From assembly GCA_006218025.1 (NCBI GenBank), contig VBWA01000032.1, positions 1 through 39,478 on the forward strand: a stretch of DNA of 39,478 nucleotides. Reading direction: 5' to 3'. Shown in pieces: positions 10,310-19,079 of the stretch (positions are counted from its first letter, which is position 1; every line of letters begins with the position of its first letter). Below the pieces are notes generated by a model. That model saw only the letters and a list, made by a program, of their open reading frames with translations, had not been told where the DNA came from and made no database searches. The position numbers were made by a program, and so were the translations under genes. This DNA comes from Rhodocyclaceae bacterium (GTDB lineage: Bacteria > Pseudomonadota > Gammaproteobacteria > Burkholderiales > Rhodocyclaceae).

Positions 10310-10801
10310 CTACTTTTTTGCGCCATTCTCGGCGGTTTTGTCGCCATTCTCGGCGGCCTTGTTGAACATGAACTGGCTGATCAGTTTTTCCAGAACCACT
10401 GCCGACTGGGTCTTTTTGACCGTATCCCCTGCCTTCAGCATCTCCGTATCGCCACCCACCTCGAAGCCTATGTACTGCTCGCCCAGCAAACCCGACGTGT
10501 TGATCGTCGCAAAGGTATCGCGCGGAAACTTGTAACGGGCATCCACCTTGATCGTCACCACCGCCAGATAAGCCTCTGGATCAAAGGCAATCTCCGCCAC
10601 ACGCCCCACCACTACGCCGGCGCTCTTGACTGCGCCGCGCACCTTCAGGCCTCCGATGTTATCAAATTTAGCCTGGATTGCATAAGTATCCCCGCTGCTG
10701 GACGACGCGAGGTTACCCACCTTGAGGGCAAGGAACAACAACGCACCCAGTCCGACGGCGACGAAAAATCCGACCCAGAGGTCAAGTGTAGTACGGCTCA
10801 T
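10310..10801 (-). CDS. mlaD: MlaD, MCE-domain phospholipid-binding protein
   Basis: MlaD is the inner-membrane-anchored, periplasmic MCE-domain subunit that forms a hexameric ring on MlaFE. It has 163 residues, with one N-terminal membrane segment (LWVGFFVAVGLGALLFLALKVG, about residues 8-29). The single MCE domain follows, with YAIQAKFDNIGGLKVRGAVKSAGVVVGRV and FATINTSGLLGEQYIGFEVGG. The C-terminus contains the imperfect tandem ENGDK-TAENGAK, encoded by a 15-bp direct repeat at 10321-10356. One base separates it from mlaE upstream. Confidence 0.95.
   Translation of the reverse strand: MSRTTLDLWVGFFVAVGLGALLFLALKVGNLASSSSGDTYAIQAKFDNIGGLKVRGAVKSAGVVVGRVAEIAFDPEAYLAVVTIKVDARYKFPRDTFATINTSGLLGEQYIGFEVGGDTEMLKAGDTVKKTQSAVVLEKLISQFMFNKAAENGDKTAENGAKK
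10321..10356. repeat. Short direct repeat in the mlaD 3' end
   Basis: CGCCATTCTCGGCGG occurs at 10321-10335 and again at 10342-10356, a 21-base period. In frame, this duplicates an AENG-type heptapeptide in the disordered tail of MlaD. It is probably a local slippage duplication. Confidence 0.7.
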
Positions 10802-10802
10802 G

Positions 10803-11597
10803 TCATGCCCCTGTAAACATGAAGGCGGTGAGAATGAAGTCGGCGGCCAGAATGGCCAGCGACGATGTTACAACGGTACGCGTGGTCGCCCCTGAAACAC
10901 CTTCGGCAGTTGGCTCGGCATCGTAGCCCTCGAACACCGCAACCCAGCTGACGATGATGCCGAACACGAAGCTCTTGATCACGCCGTTAACGATGTCCTC
11001 GCGGAAATCGACCGCCGCCTGCATCTGTGACCAGAACGATCCCTCGTCGACACCGATCAGTTGCACGCCCACCAGATAACCGCCAAAGATCCCCATCGCG
11101 GAAAACAGTGCCGCAAGCAGGGGCATTGAAATCACGCCACCCCAGAAGCGTGGCGCGACGACGCGGGCGATCGGATCGACTGCCATCATCTCCATAGCGG
11201 AAAGCTGTTCGGTCGCCTTCATCATGCCGATTTCAGCAGTAATTGCCGACCCGGCACGACTGGCGAACAGCAGGGCCGCAACCACAGGGCCCAGTTCGCG
11301 CACCAGGGACAATGACACCAGAACCCCAAGCGCCTCCGTGGAACCATAGCGAGCCAGCGTGTCATAGCCCTGCAGACCCAGCACCATGCCCACAAACAGG
11401 CCTGAAACCAGAATGATGATCAGCGACAGGACGCCGGTAAAGTAGATTTCCCGTATCGTCAGGTGCAGACGGCGCAATGCGGTGCCCGAATGCAGCAGGA
11501 GGGCGAGAAAGAAACGACTGGCATAGCCGAGGCGCCAGATACGCGAGGTGAACTGCTGGCCCAGGCCGCGCAGCGCGCGCGTAAGGCTGTTATCCAC
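10803..11597 (-). CDS. mlaE: MlaE, inner-membrane permease of the Mla ABC transporter
   Basis: MlaE is the permease of the phospholipid transporter, 264 residues and from a fold distinct from ABC-2 permeases. The start is GTG at 11597 (MDNSLTRALRGLG), overlapping the mlaF end by 8 bases. Family features are IREIYFTGVLSLIIILVSGLFVGMVLGLQGYDTL, the conserved LVRELGPVVAALLFASRAGSAITAEIGMMKATEQLSAMEMMAVDP block that couples to MlaF, and four or five later hydrophobic helices. It is followed one base later by mlaD. Confidence 0.95.
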   Translation of the reverse strand: MDNSLTRALRGLGQQFTSRIWRLGYASRFFLALLLHSGTALRRLHLTIREIYFTGVLSLIIILVSGLFVGMVLGLQGYDTLARYGSTEALGVLVSLSLVRELGPVVAALLFASRAGSAITAEIGMMKATEQLSAMEMMAVDPIARVVAPRFWGGVISMPLLAALFSAMGIFGGYLVGVQLIGVDEGSFWSQMQAAVDFREDIVNGVIKSFVFGIIVSWVAVFEGYDAEPTAEGVSGATTRTVVTSSLAILAADFILTAFMFTGA

Positions 11598-12405
11598 GAC
11601 GCACCGCGCTTGCCATCAGTTCTTCTCCATAGGGGCGGGACGGGTACTGGAAAGGTACCGGACCGTCGGCCTCGCCCCAGACAAACTGGTGCACATAGGG
11701 AACCTTGGAGTTCTTCATGTCTTCGGCGGTGCCTTCGGCAACAATTCTTCCCTCGGAAACAAAATAAACATAATCGACAATCTTCAATGACTCCTGCACG
11801 TCGTGGGTGACGATTATGGAACTGGCGCCCAGCGCATCGTTCAGCTTGCGAATCAGTTCGCCGATAATGGCCAGCGAGATCGGATCGAGACCGGCGAAGG
11901 GCTCGTCATACATCATCAGCATCGGATCGAGCGCTATCGCGCGCGCCAGAGCGACACGTCGCGCCATGCCACCGGACAACTCCGCCGGCATCAGACGGTG
12001 GGCGCCACGAAGTCCCACGGCATGCAGCTTCAGCATTACCAGATCATGGATCAGGGCTTCCGGCAAATTGGTGTGCTCGCGCATCTGAAATGCAATATTG
12101 TCGTACACGGACATGTCGGTAAATAAGGCGCCGAACTGGAACAGCATGCCCATGCGCCGACGCAGCTTGTACAGGCCGTCCGAATCAAGCTCGTGCACAA
12201 CCTGACCGCCGACCCTGACCGTGCCGGAGGTCGGCTTCAGCTGGCCGCCGATCAGGCGCAAGGTAGTGGTCTTGCCGCAACCCGAAATCCCCATGACTGC
12301 AACGACTTTGCCGCGCGGAATCGTCATGTTGATTCCGGTAAGGACCGGCCGGCTATCGTAAGTGAAGTTCAGATCGCGGATTTCGACAAGCGATTCCTGG
12401 GACAT
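11590..12405 (-). CDS. mlaF: MlaF, ATP-binding subunit of the Mla phospholipid transporter
   Basis: MlaF powers phospholipid trafficking between the membranes. The start at 12405 (MSQESLVEIRDLNFTYDS) gives 271 residues; the further-upstream frame includes the promoter region and is not conserved. Walker A is GISGCGKTT, the signature LSGGMARR, Walker B LMMYDEPFAGLD, and the H-loop VTHDVQESL. The typical MlaF C-terminal tail, which reaches across the dimer, is present. It is the first gene of the mla/ABC/bolA/murA/his block, with an extended -10 box 39 bases upstream of its start codon. Confidence 0.96.
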   Translation of the reverse strand: MSQESLVEIRDLNFTYDSRPVLTGINMTIPRGKVVAVMGISGCGKTTTLRLIGGQLKPTSGTVRVGGQVVHELDSDGLYKLRRRMGMLFQFGALFTDMSVYDNIAFQMREHTNLPEALIHDLVMLKLHAVGLRGAHRLMPAELSGGMARRVALARAIALDPMLMMYDEPFAGLDPISLAIIGELIRKLNDALGASSIIVTHDVQESLKIVDYVYFVSEGRIVAEGTAEDMKNSKVPYVHQFVWGEADGPVPFQYPSRPYGEELMASAVRRG

Positions 12406-12443
12406 GTTTACACCGGGAACCCCGGTCAAATTCACAGCGCGCA

Positions 12444-12452
12444 ATTCTAGCA
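12444..12452 (-). promoter_or_regulatory. Extended -10 promoter box upstream of mlaF
   Basis: On the minus strand TGCTAGAAT forms a good extended -10 element, giving a start near 12437 and a leader of about 32 bases. No convincing -35 hexamer is found at 17 bases. The box continues as TAGAATTGC, the same nonamer found upstream of galE and rpe in this window. Confidence 0.45.
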
Positions 12453-12519
12453 GAATCAAGCCTTCCGGCGACTGGGGTCAACCCGCGAAGAACGGGGTAA
12501 ACGCCATGCACAACTGGAA

Positions 12520-12546
12520 TTGACCACCCCCGGTTTCCGCTATGAT
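12520..12546 (+). promoter_or_regulatory. Candidate sigma-70 promoter for the response regulator gene
   Basis: TTGACC (12520-12525) and TATGAT (12541-12546) are good hexamers but only 15 bases apart. Transcription would begin only about 8 bases before the ATG at 12561, which has no Shine-Dalgarno sequence. Either the transcript is nearly leaderless or the true promoter lies further upstream. Confidence 0.3.
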
Positions 12547-12560
12547 GATGCGATCAATTC

Positions 12561-14015
12561 ATGCTCGCGCCGTCCTTGACTGCTCCCAACAGCAAAACCG
12601 AACTGCTGATTGTCGACGATGATCCCCTCATCGCCGATGCGTTGGGCTATTTCCTCGGCCGAGACTATGCGGTGACGACTGCCTCGACACGGGCCGAGGC
12701 TGTCGGCTTGTTGCGCGACAAGAAAAGTGCCCCCGCTCTCGCCCTGATCGACCTCGGCCTGCCGCCCACCCCGCATCGCCCGGATGAAGGCTTCGCCCTG
12801 ATTGCAGACATCCTGGCTCATGCGCCGGGAACCCGCATCGTGGTTCTTTCAGGGCAGAGCGACGAACTCAATGCGCGCCATGCGCGGGCCCTCGGGGCGA
12901 CCGAGTTTGTCGCCAAGCCGGCTGATCCGGAGTACCTGCGCAGCCTCATCCGTCGGGTGTTGTCTTTTAGAGACACATCGACAGAGATAGAGGATGGCCT
13001 GATCGGCCAGAGTGCTCCCCTGCAAAAACTCCGCGCGCAGCTCAGGCAGTTCGCGGATTCGCCCTTCCCCGTTCTGATCGAAGGCGAATCGGGCAGCGGC
13101 AAGGAGCTTGCCGCGGTCGCCTTGCACCGGCTATCCGAGCGCGCCGGAAAACCGTACCTGGCACTCAACTGCGCCGCGATCTCGCCCAACCTGGTGGAAG
13201 CCACGCTGTTCGGTCATAGCAAGGGGGCGTTTACCGGCGCCAACGGCCCCCGCGCGGGCTATTTCGAGGACGCCTCGAACGGTACGCTGTTTCTCGACGA
13301 GATCGGCGAGCTTCCCCTCGATCTGCAGCCCAAGCTCCTGCGCGTGCTGGAAAACGGCGAGTTCCAGCGCATCGGCGAAACGCTGGCCCGGCGTTCATCC
13401 GCGCGCATCGTGGCCGCCACCAACCGCGACCTGAAGAAGGAAGTTCGCGAAGGACGCTTCCGCGCCGACCTTTACCACCGGCTCTCGGTATTCACCGTCG
13501 CCATACCGCCGCTGCGCGACCTCGGCGACGACCGCATCCGTCTGCTGGAACATTTCCGCGCGGTCTATACGGCGCAGGCTGACTTGCCGCCGTTCCGGCT
13601 CACCGCAGACGCGACGGAGCGCCTGCTGGCTTACCGATTCCCCGGCAATGTCCGCGAACTGCGCAATATCGCGATCCGTCTGACGACCAAGTTCGCCGGC
13701 AAGGAGGTCGGCGTTGACGATCTCGAAGCCGAACTGGATCTCGGCGATGAATCGCTTGCGGTCGGCGTCCTGCCAGCGCCGACTTTGGCCGGCCGGGCCG
13801 AACTCGTCGCGATTGCCCTGAACGATATCCGGAGCCGGCACGACTTCGACCTCGACGCCACGCTGCGCCGCTGGGAAGAGGCCTACGTCGAAGCTGCACA
13901 GCAACTCGCCCACGGCAACATGAGCCAGGCCGCCCGACTGCTCGGTGTAAACCGCACCACACTTTACAATCGCATCGACACGCTGGCGCGCGAGAAGCGC
14001 ACCACCCCGCAATAA
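12561..14015 (+). CDS. Sigma-54-dependent response regulator (NtrC family)
   Basis: This is a 484-residue three-domain transcription activator. The receiver domain (about 14-135) has an intact acidic pocket D20/D21, phospho-acceptor D64, S97 and K119. The AAA+ domain (about 147-385) has Walker A GESGSGKE (175-182), the sigma-54-contacting GAFTGA loop (222-227) and Walker B LFLDEIGE (243-250). The C-terminus has a Fis-type helix-turn-helix ([19 protein letters not shown]). The linker between the AAA+ and HTH regions carries the dispersed word (LPAPTLA). No histidine kinase lies beside it. It is 25 bases from the pilus ATPase gene, so it is likely part of and a regulator of the pilus locus. No clear -24/-12 site is visible in the window. 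Confidence 0.93.
   Translation: MLAPSLTAPNSKTELLIVDDDPLIADALGYFLGRDYAVTTASTRAEAVGLLRDKKSAPALALIDLGLPPTPHRPDEGFALIADILAHAPGTRIVVLSGQSDELNARHARALGATEFVAKPADPEYLRSLIRRVLSFRDTSTEIEDGLIGQSAPLQKLRAQLRQFADSPFPVLIEGESGSGKELAAVALHRLSERAGKPYLALNCAAISPNLVEATLFGHSKGAFTGANGPRAGYFEDASNGTLFLDEIGELPLDLQPKLLRVLENGEFQRIGETLARRSSARIVAATNRDLKKEVREGRFRADLYHRLSVFTVAIPPLRDLGDDRIRLLEHFRAVYTAQADLPPFRLTADATERLLAYRFPGNVRELRNIAIRLTTKFAGKEVGVDDLEAELDLGDESLAVGVLPAPTLAGRAELVAIALNDIRSRHDFDLDATLRRWEEAYVEAAQQLAHGNMSQAARLLGVNRTTLYNRIDTLAREKRTTPQ
13765..13788 (+). repeat. Dispersed word, copy 3 (in the response regulator linker)
   Basis: The core CCAGCGCCGACT is at 13773-13784, preceded by GCGTCCTG and followed by TTGG, so the tail differs from nTTG. 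In frame it encodes LPAPTLA between the AAA+ and DNA-binding domains. Confidence 0.7.
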
Positions 14016-14040
14016 GCGACCGGATTGCCTGACCGACACC

Positions 14041-15612
14041 ATGTATCTGGAACACTTCGGACTTAACGAACCGCCCTTCCGCATCACGCCCCATACCGAC
14101 TTCTTCTTCGACGGGGCCAACCGCGGCGCAACGCTCGATGCGCTGATCTACGCCATCACCCATGACGAAGGCATCGTCAAGGTCAGCGGCGAAGTGGGCA
14201 GCGGCAAGACCATGCTCTGTCGTGTGCTGATGGAACGCCTGCCGGAAAGCGTCACCATCATCTACCTGGCGAATCCGTCCCTGTCGCGCGAAGATATCCT
14301 CTACGCCATCGCCGACGAACTGCGCCTCGATGTGCCGGAAAACGCCCGCTCCTCAATGGTATTGCGTGCCTTGCAGGATCACCTGATCAAGTCCTTCGGT
14401 GAAGGCCGGCAGGTGGTCGTGCTGATCGACGAAGCCCACGCCATGCCGGTGGAAACGCTCGAGGAAATCCGCCTGCTGTCGAATCTCGAAGCCAACCGCA
14501 ACAAACTGCTGCAGCTGGTGCTCTTCGGCCAACCCGAGCTGAACGATGTTCTCGCCCGCCCCGACATGCGGCAGCTGAAGGAGCGCATCACCCACAACTT
14601 CGGCCTCGAACCGCTGGTGCGCGACGACATTACCCACTATCTCGATTTCCGCATGCGCGCCGCTGGCTATCGCGGCCCCAGCGTGTTCTCTGCGCCGGCC
14701 CTGAAAATGATCGCGCAGAGTTCGCTCGGTCTGACCCGTCGCATAAACATCCTCGCCGACAAGAGCCTGCTTGCAGCCTTTTCCTCGGGCAGCCACCAGA
14801 TAGGTCCGAAAGAGATACGAGCCGCCATTCGCGACTGCGAATTCAGCGAAGCAACCTATGGCGGCAAAGCCGCACGAAAGCCGCAGGCCATCTGGCTCGC
14901 GGCGGTGCTCGCGCTGGCGGCCCTGGCAGCCATCGCCTGGATGTCGATTGCACTGCGTACCGATGGCGGCGTCCCGGCAACGGCGATTGCCGCACCCCCG
15001 GCACCTGCCCGTGCCGTCGGCGCCGCCTCAGCGGTACCCGCCGCGGCCGGCACCGAGCAGACTGCGCCACCGGGCACAGCCAGCGCCTTGCCACCGTCAG
15101 CGGACACGCCGCCTGCGCCGGGCAGCGCTCCGGCCCAGTCTCCGGCCGCGCCGCCTGCCTCGCTTGTCGCTGAATCGTCCCCGTCGCCGGCCACGTCGCC
15201 TCCAGCCGCCGGAGCGCCTCTGCCCCTGCCGGCCGTGAAGCCCGCTCCCGCCGCAGCGGCACTACCGCCGAACGCGACCAAACCGAGCATCGGACCGCTA
15301 ACCCTCGAACACCTTCAGGCCGGACATGCCTGGCTGGAAAAGCTGCCGAACGATCGCTGGTTCATTCAGGTATTCGCCACGGACGCCGGACGGCATGGTG
15401 AAATCGAGACCTTGCTGCGCAGGTTGTCGTCGGGCAAGACAGACATGGGCAATGTTCATGTCTATTATTCGGAACTCAGCGGCACGCCGCGCTACGGAGT
15501 CATCTATGGCGATTTTGCAACAAGGGAGGCCGCATCTGCAGCGATACGGGGTTTGCCGTCTGCCTTGCGGGTGAACAAGCCCTATCCTCGTCAGGTTGTG
15601 CGTCTTCGCTAG
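14041..15612 (+). CDS. MshM/ExeA-like AAA ATPase with C-terminal SPOR-like domain
   Basis: This 523-residue protein begins with the typical MYLEHFGLNEPPFRITPHTDFFF of ExeA/GspA/MshM ATPases. Walker A is GEVGSGKT (50-57) and Walker B VVVLIDE (125-131). One membrane segment lies at about 283-304, then a Pro/Ala-rich periplasmic linker of about 110 residues (310-420). The C-terminal 90 residues (WFIQVFATDAG ... YGVIYGDFATREAASAAI) look like a SPOR fold, which binds denuded glycan strands of peptidoglycan. Such proteins help place the secretin through the cell wall. A distinct gap of 116 bases separates it from the secretin gene. Confidence 0.87.
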   Translation: MYLEHFGLNEPPFRITPHTDFFFDGANRGATLDALIYAITHDEGIVKVSGEVGSGKTMLCRVLMERLPESVTIIYLANPSLSREDILYAIADELRLDVPENARSSMVLRALQDHLIKSFGEGRQVVVLIDEAHAMPVETLEEIRLLSNLEANRNKLLQLVLFGQPELNDVLARPDMRQLKERITHNFGLEPLVRDDITHYLDFRMRAAGYRGPSVFSAPALKMIAQSSLGLTRRINILADKSLLAAFSSGSHQIGPKEIRAAIRDCEFSEATYGGKAARKPQAIWLAAVLALAALAAIAWMSIALRTDGGVPATAIAAPPAPARAVGAASAVPAAAGTEQTAPPGTASALPPSADTPPAPGSAPAQSPAAPPASLVAESSPSPATSPPAAGAPLPLPAVKPAPAAAALPPNATKPSIGPLTLEHLQAGHAWLEKLPNDRWFIQVFATDAGRHGEIETLLRRLSSGKTDMGNVHVYYSELSGTPRYGVIYGDFATREAASAAIRGLPSALRVNKPYPRQVVRLR

Positions 15613-15631
15613 CATCATTGCGCAAGACGAG

Positions 15632-15716
15632 AATTGAAGTGTCTGAACCAATAAAATCATTGACTTGCATCGTAAACATAATGTGTTATGCTAATTCTTA
15701 TAGCTAAAGCTCTAAT
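15632..15716 (+). promoter_or_regulatory. AT-rich regulatory region upstream of the secretin gene
   Basis: This 85-base stretch is only about 29% G+C (25 of 85 counted) in an otherwise GC-rich window. It contains TTGACT (15660-15665), an extended -10 TGTTATGCT (15684-15692) at a 21-base spacing, the inverted repeat CATAA-tgtg-TTATG (15677-15690) and AGCT-aa-AGCT (15702-15711). It is a good candidate for an independently regulated promoter of the secretin and downstream pilus genes. Confidence 0.5.
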
Positions 15717-15728
15717 CGGGGGATTGGT

Positions 15729-17606
15729 TTGCGCCCACTTGTGATTCCACCGTTCCCGGTTGCACTGGCTGTCAGCCTTGTTCTGTCGGCCTGCAGCAGC
15801 ATCCAGCCCCAGCCTCCGTCCGCCGGGCACATACGTGCCGAAGCCCAGGTCGCGACGAGTCCCGACATTCCGCCTCCGGTCGCCGCAACCGTAATACTTT
15901 CGCGTCCCAAGGCAGCGGCGAAGGCCGAGTCGTATTCGGTTTCCGTACGCAACATCCCGGTGCAGGATCTGCTGTTCGCCCTGGCTCGCGACGCAAAGAT
16001 CAACGTCGATGTCCATCCCGGAATCAACGGTGTCGTCACCATCAACGCCATCGACCAGACACTGCAACAAATCCTGACGCGCATCTCCAAACAGATCGAC
16101 ATGCGCTGGGAGTTGGAAGGCCCCAATCTGGTCGTGATGCCCGACTCGCCGTTCCTGCGCAACTACAAGGTTGACTACGTCAATATGTCGCGCGACGTGA
16201 CGGGTACTGTTTCGATTAACACTCAGATTGCATCGACCAGCACCAGTGCCGGGGGCGGCGCCTCGACAGGAGGAGGCGGAAACAATTCCAGTACCGCGGT
16301 AAAAAGTTCAACGCAAAACAATTTCTGGCAGTCGCTGGAAAAGAACCTGAAGGACATCCTGCGCGAAAGCGACAAGATCCTGCCGGAAGGTTCGAGTGAA
16401 ACCGTGATCGAGCGCGTCGATCAGCAAGCCACCACCGGCACCGGCGCCCAGGGCGGACAGTCTTCCTCGTCAAGCCGGGCAGGCGCCACCACGACCAGCC
16501 TTGCCGGCAGCCCGAATGCCGCCAGCCTGCAACAGCAGGGCACTACCGTCGTCAAACGCACCACATTCCGCGAAGCGGCGTCGATCATCGTGAACCCGGA
16601 AGCCGGTGTCGTGGTTGTTCGCGCCACATCAAGGCAGCATGAAAAGGTTCAGGAGTATCTCGATCTCGTACTCACGAGCGCCCGACGCCAGGTCATCATC
16701 GAAGCCACCATCGCCGAGGTCAGACTGAGCGACAATTACCAGCAAGGCATCAACTGGCAAACTTTGCGCTCCCTGCGTCCAGGGACTCCCCAGGCGGGAT
16801 TCTCCGCCGCCCAAAACCCGACCGGCCTGCCCATTCCGGACCCGTTCGCAGCGGCAGCGGGTTCATTCACGACCATTAGTGGCAACACCCCGGGCGCATT
16901 TGCTTTCCTGCTCAATTACGTTGCGCCCGGACTGGGCCTTTCCTCGACACTCAGCTTGCTGGAGACCTTCGGCAAGGTCAAAGTCCTGTCCAGCCCGAAA
17001 ATCAGCGTACTCAACAACCAGACGGCAATGCTCAAGGTCGTCGATAACGTGGTCTATTTTGAGATCAAGAACGACTCGACCACTACCACGACGGGTACAA
17101 CCAACAACTTCACCTCCACCGCCAAATCCGTTTCCGTTGGACTGGTGATGAGCGTCACACCGCAGATCAGCGAGCAGGGGAGCATTCTGCTGAATGTTCG
17201 CCCGACAATTTCCAGCCTCAAGGGCGCGGGCAAAACAGATCCGACTCCGGGCCTCGCGGTCGCCAATGTGGTTCCGGAAATCCAGACGCGCGAAATGGAG
17301 TCCATGCTGCGCCTGTCCGATGGCGAAGTGGCCGTGATGGGCGGTCTCATGGAAGACAAGATCGACTACAACTCCAACGAAGTGCCCGGCCTTGGCGGAA
17401 TTCCAGTCGTCGGCAACTTCTTCCGCAACCGCAACGACACCAGCACCAAGACCGAACTGGTCATCTTTTTGAAGCCCACCATCATCCGCGATCCGAGCAT
17501 CAACGGCGACTATCGCAGCTTCCGCGACCAGTTGCCCAGCCGCGAGTTCTTCTCCGGCAAGTCTGGCTCGCAGCAGTCCGAACGTCAGGGGGCAGGTCCG
17601 CAATGA
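15729..17606 (+). CDS. mshL: MshL-type secretin lipoprotein
   Basis: This is the outer-membrane secretin through which a pilus or pseudopilus passes. It has 625 residues. The start is taken as TTG 15729, with GGGGA 5 bases upstream, because it adds the Arg needed for a lipoprotein signal (MRPLV...LVLSACSS, lipobox Cys22); GTG 15741 is the alternative. An STN/N0-like domain (YSVSVRNIPVQDLLFALARDAKINVDV, about 75-140) is followed by a Gly/Ser/Thr-rich linker, a second secretin N-domain and the pore-forming domain, ending VPGLGGIPVVGNFFRNRNDTSTKTELVIFLKPTII. The stop overlaps the TPR gene by 4 bases. Confidence 0.93.
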   Translation: MRPLVIPPFPVALAVSLVLSACSSIQPQPPSAGHIRAEAQVATSPDIPPPVAATVILSRPKAAAKAESYSVSVRNIPVQDLLFALARDAKINVDVHPGINGVVTINAIDQTLQQILTRISKQIDMRWELEGPNLVVMPDSPFLRNYKVDYVNMSRDVTGTVSINTQIASTSTSAGGGASTGGGGNNSSTAVKSSTQNNFWQSLEKNLKDILRESDKILPEGSSETVIERVDQQATTGTGAQGGQSSSSSRAGATTTSLAGSPNAASLQQQGTTVVKRTTFREAASIIVNPEAGVVVVRATSRQHEKVQEYLDLVLTSARRQVIIEATIAEVRLSDNYQQGINWQTLRSLRPGTPQAGFSAAQNPTGLPIPDPFAAAAGSFTTISGNTPGAFAFLLNYVAPGLGLSSTLSLLETFGKVKVLSSPKISVLNNQTAMLKVVDNVVYFEIKNDSTTTTTGTTNNFTSTAKSVSVGLVMSVTPQISEQGSILLNVRPTISSLKGAGKTDPTPGLAVANVVPEIQTREMESMLRLSDGEVAVMGGLMEDKIDYNSNEVPGLGGIPVVGNFFRNRNDTSTKTELVIFLKPTIIRDPSINGDYRSFRDQLPSREFFSGKSGSQQSERQGAGPQ

Positions 17607-18985
17607 GCCTGCTCATGGATGCGCTGAAAAAGGCCGAATTGGCGAAGCGCCAGGGGCAAACCGATAGCGCGGGCGGGCGAGCGGAGGCGGATGCCGGGGG
17701 AGGACTTGAGCTGGAACCGCATCCCGCCTCGAGTACGGCCGAACCTGCGGCGAGCGAAGCAGCCGCCGCGAGCGCTCCCACCGGAGCGACCCTGCCTCAC
17801 CTGCCCTCGCATCTCGAAGAACTCGACGCGGAGTTCCTTGCCGAAGCAAAGAAGGCCGCGTCCGCACGCTTGAAAGCGCCGCCACCGTCGGCTCCCCTGC
17901 GGGAACCCCAGGCCGACCAAACTGCCGCTCCTGCAGACATACCGCCACGTGCGGCAGTCCACGCAGAACCGCGGCGCGGCCAGCCTCAGCCTGAACAAGG
18001 CGCCCCGCAGAGCAGGTCGGCGGCGCAGAACCTGTTTGCTGCCAAACAGGTCGACAAGCCGCCGGCGCGAAAGACCTTTGCGATCGCGGTGGGCGTCGTC
18101 ACTGTTCTGACCGTTTGCGGCATCGGCGGATATTTTTGGTGGCAGTTGCAACCGAAGTCTGCTCCCATGGTCACTCGTGTTCCGCTGCCGCCACCGCCGG
18201 CCGCCGTAGCGCCAGCGCCGACTGTTGCGGCACTGCCAGCCGCTCCCGCCGCCGCAACAACAAGCACTCCGCGTCCGGCCACTCCGGCCGCCGCCACCGA
18301 CGAGGATGATGCCGCACCAGTCGCAGCCAATGCTCCAGCCCAATCTCGTCGCGCGAGATCAACCAGCCCTGCCTCAGTCGAGCCGGAGGGCCCGATACGC
18401 GTGACCAAGGCGCCGCTGCAGGTTAATCCCGCCCTGATGCGCGGCTTTGAGGCATTCAATCGGGGCGATCTTGCGCTGGCGCAGATCGAATACGAGCGCG
18501 CACAGAAATCCGACCCGCGCAACACCGATGTCCTCCATGGGCTGGCGGCCATCGCCGTGCGTCAAGGCCGCAACGACCAGGCCGAGCTGCTGTATCGACG
18601 CATCACGGAGGCCGACCCGCAAGATGCGGTAGCCATGGCTGCGCTGATCAACAGCCGCGGACAGATCGATCCAGGCGCCGCCGAAAGCCGGTTGAAGTCC
18701 ATCTCGGCGGCTCAACCCGAACTCGCGGCACCCCATTTCGCCCTGGGCAACCTCTATGCCCGTCACGGCCGCTGGCCCGAGGCACAGCAGGCCTACTTCC
18801 GCGCCTTCAACGCCGAGCCGGACAACCCCGACATCCTGTACAACCTCGCGATCAGCCTCGAGCATCTGCGCCAGAACAAACTCGCAGCGCAGTACTACAG
18901 CCAGGCCATCGCCGCAGCGCAAATCCGACCCGCCGGATTCGACAAGGTGCAGGCAGCGGCAAGGCTGCAGACCCTGCAACCCTGA
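17603..18985 (+). CDS. MshN-like TPR membrane protein
   Basis: This 460-residue bitopic inner-membrane protein has a cytoplasmic N-terminus MSLLMDALKKAELAKRQ, a motif shared by MshN and GspB/ExeB proteins. A disordered Pro/Ala/Glu-rich stretch follows, then a single membrane helix (about 157-180, TFAIAVGVVTVLTVCGIGGYFWW), a Pro/Ala-rich periplasmic linker and about four TPR repeats (about 275-460, e.g. ALAQIEYERAQKSDPRNTDVLHGLAAIAVRQGRNDQAELLYRR). It probably links the ATPase and secretin or acts as a pilotin-like scaffold; this is inferred from its neighbours. The linker holds a copy of the dispersed word encoding VAPAPTVA. Confidence 0.85.
   Translation: MSLLMDALKKAELAKRQGQTDSAGGRAEADAGGGLELEPHPASSTAEPAASEAAAASAPTGATLPHLPSHLEELDAEFLAEAKKAASARLKAPPPSAPLREPQADQTAAPADIPPRAAVHAEPRRGQPQPEQGAPQSRSAAQNLFAAKQVDKPPARKTFAIAVGVVTVLTVCGIGGYFWWQLQPKSAPMVTRVPLPPPPAAVAPAPTVAALPAAPAAATTSTPRPATPAAATDEDDAAPVAANAPAQSRRARSTSPASVEPEGPIRVTKAPLQVNPALMRGFEAFNRGDLALAQIEYERAQKSDPRNTDVLHGLAAIAVRQGRNDQAELLYRRITEADPQDAVAMAALINSRGQIDPGAAESRLKSISAAQPELAAPHFALGNLYARHGRWPEAQQAYFRAFNAEPDNPDILYNLAISLEHLRQNKLAAQYYSQAIAAAQIRPAGFDKVQAAARLQTLQP
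18204..18227 (+). repeat. Dispersed word, copy 4 (in the TPR protein linker)
   Basis: The core CCAGCGCCGACT is at 18212-18223, preceded by CCGTAGCG and followed by GTTG: the full consensus. In frame it encodes APAPTVA in the periplasmic linker. Confidence 0.8.
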
Positions 18986-19042
18986 GCCGACCCGCGCAGC
19001 GGAGTTTCGGGCGCGCAAAGCAGTATATGCACAGCACAGGGC

Positions 19043-19070
19043 TTGCCCTCGCAGGCAGATGCGGGATAAT
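19043..19070 (+). promoter_or_regulatory. Weak candidate promoter before the MshE gene
   Basis: TTGCCC (19043-19048) and GATAAT (19065-19070) are 16 bases apart in the 94-base gap after the TPR gene. The predicted start would be only a few bases before the ATG at 19080, so this may be fortuitous. Confidence 0.25.
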
Positions 19071-19079
19071 GATGCTCGT

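Noticed and set aside
15001-15255. Pro/Ala-rich coding stretch with many short repeats in the ATPase gene, considered as a tandem repeat or CRISPR-like array
   Set aside because: No fixed period or conserved unit. It is ordinary low-complexity linker coding sequence.
15613-15728. Sigma-54 (-24/-12) promoter for the secretin gene
   Set aside because: No GG/GC pair with the correct 10-base separation within a TGGCAC/TTGC context was found; a sigma-70-like arrangement fits better.
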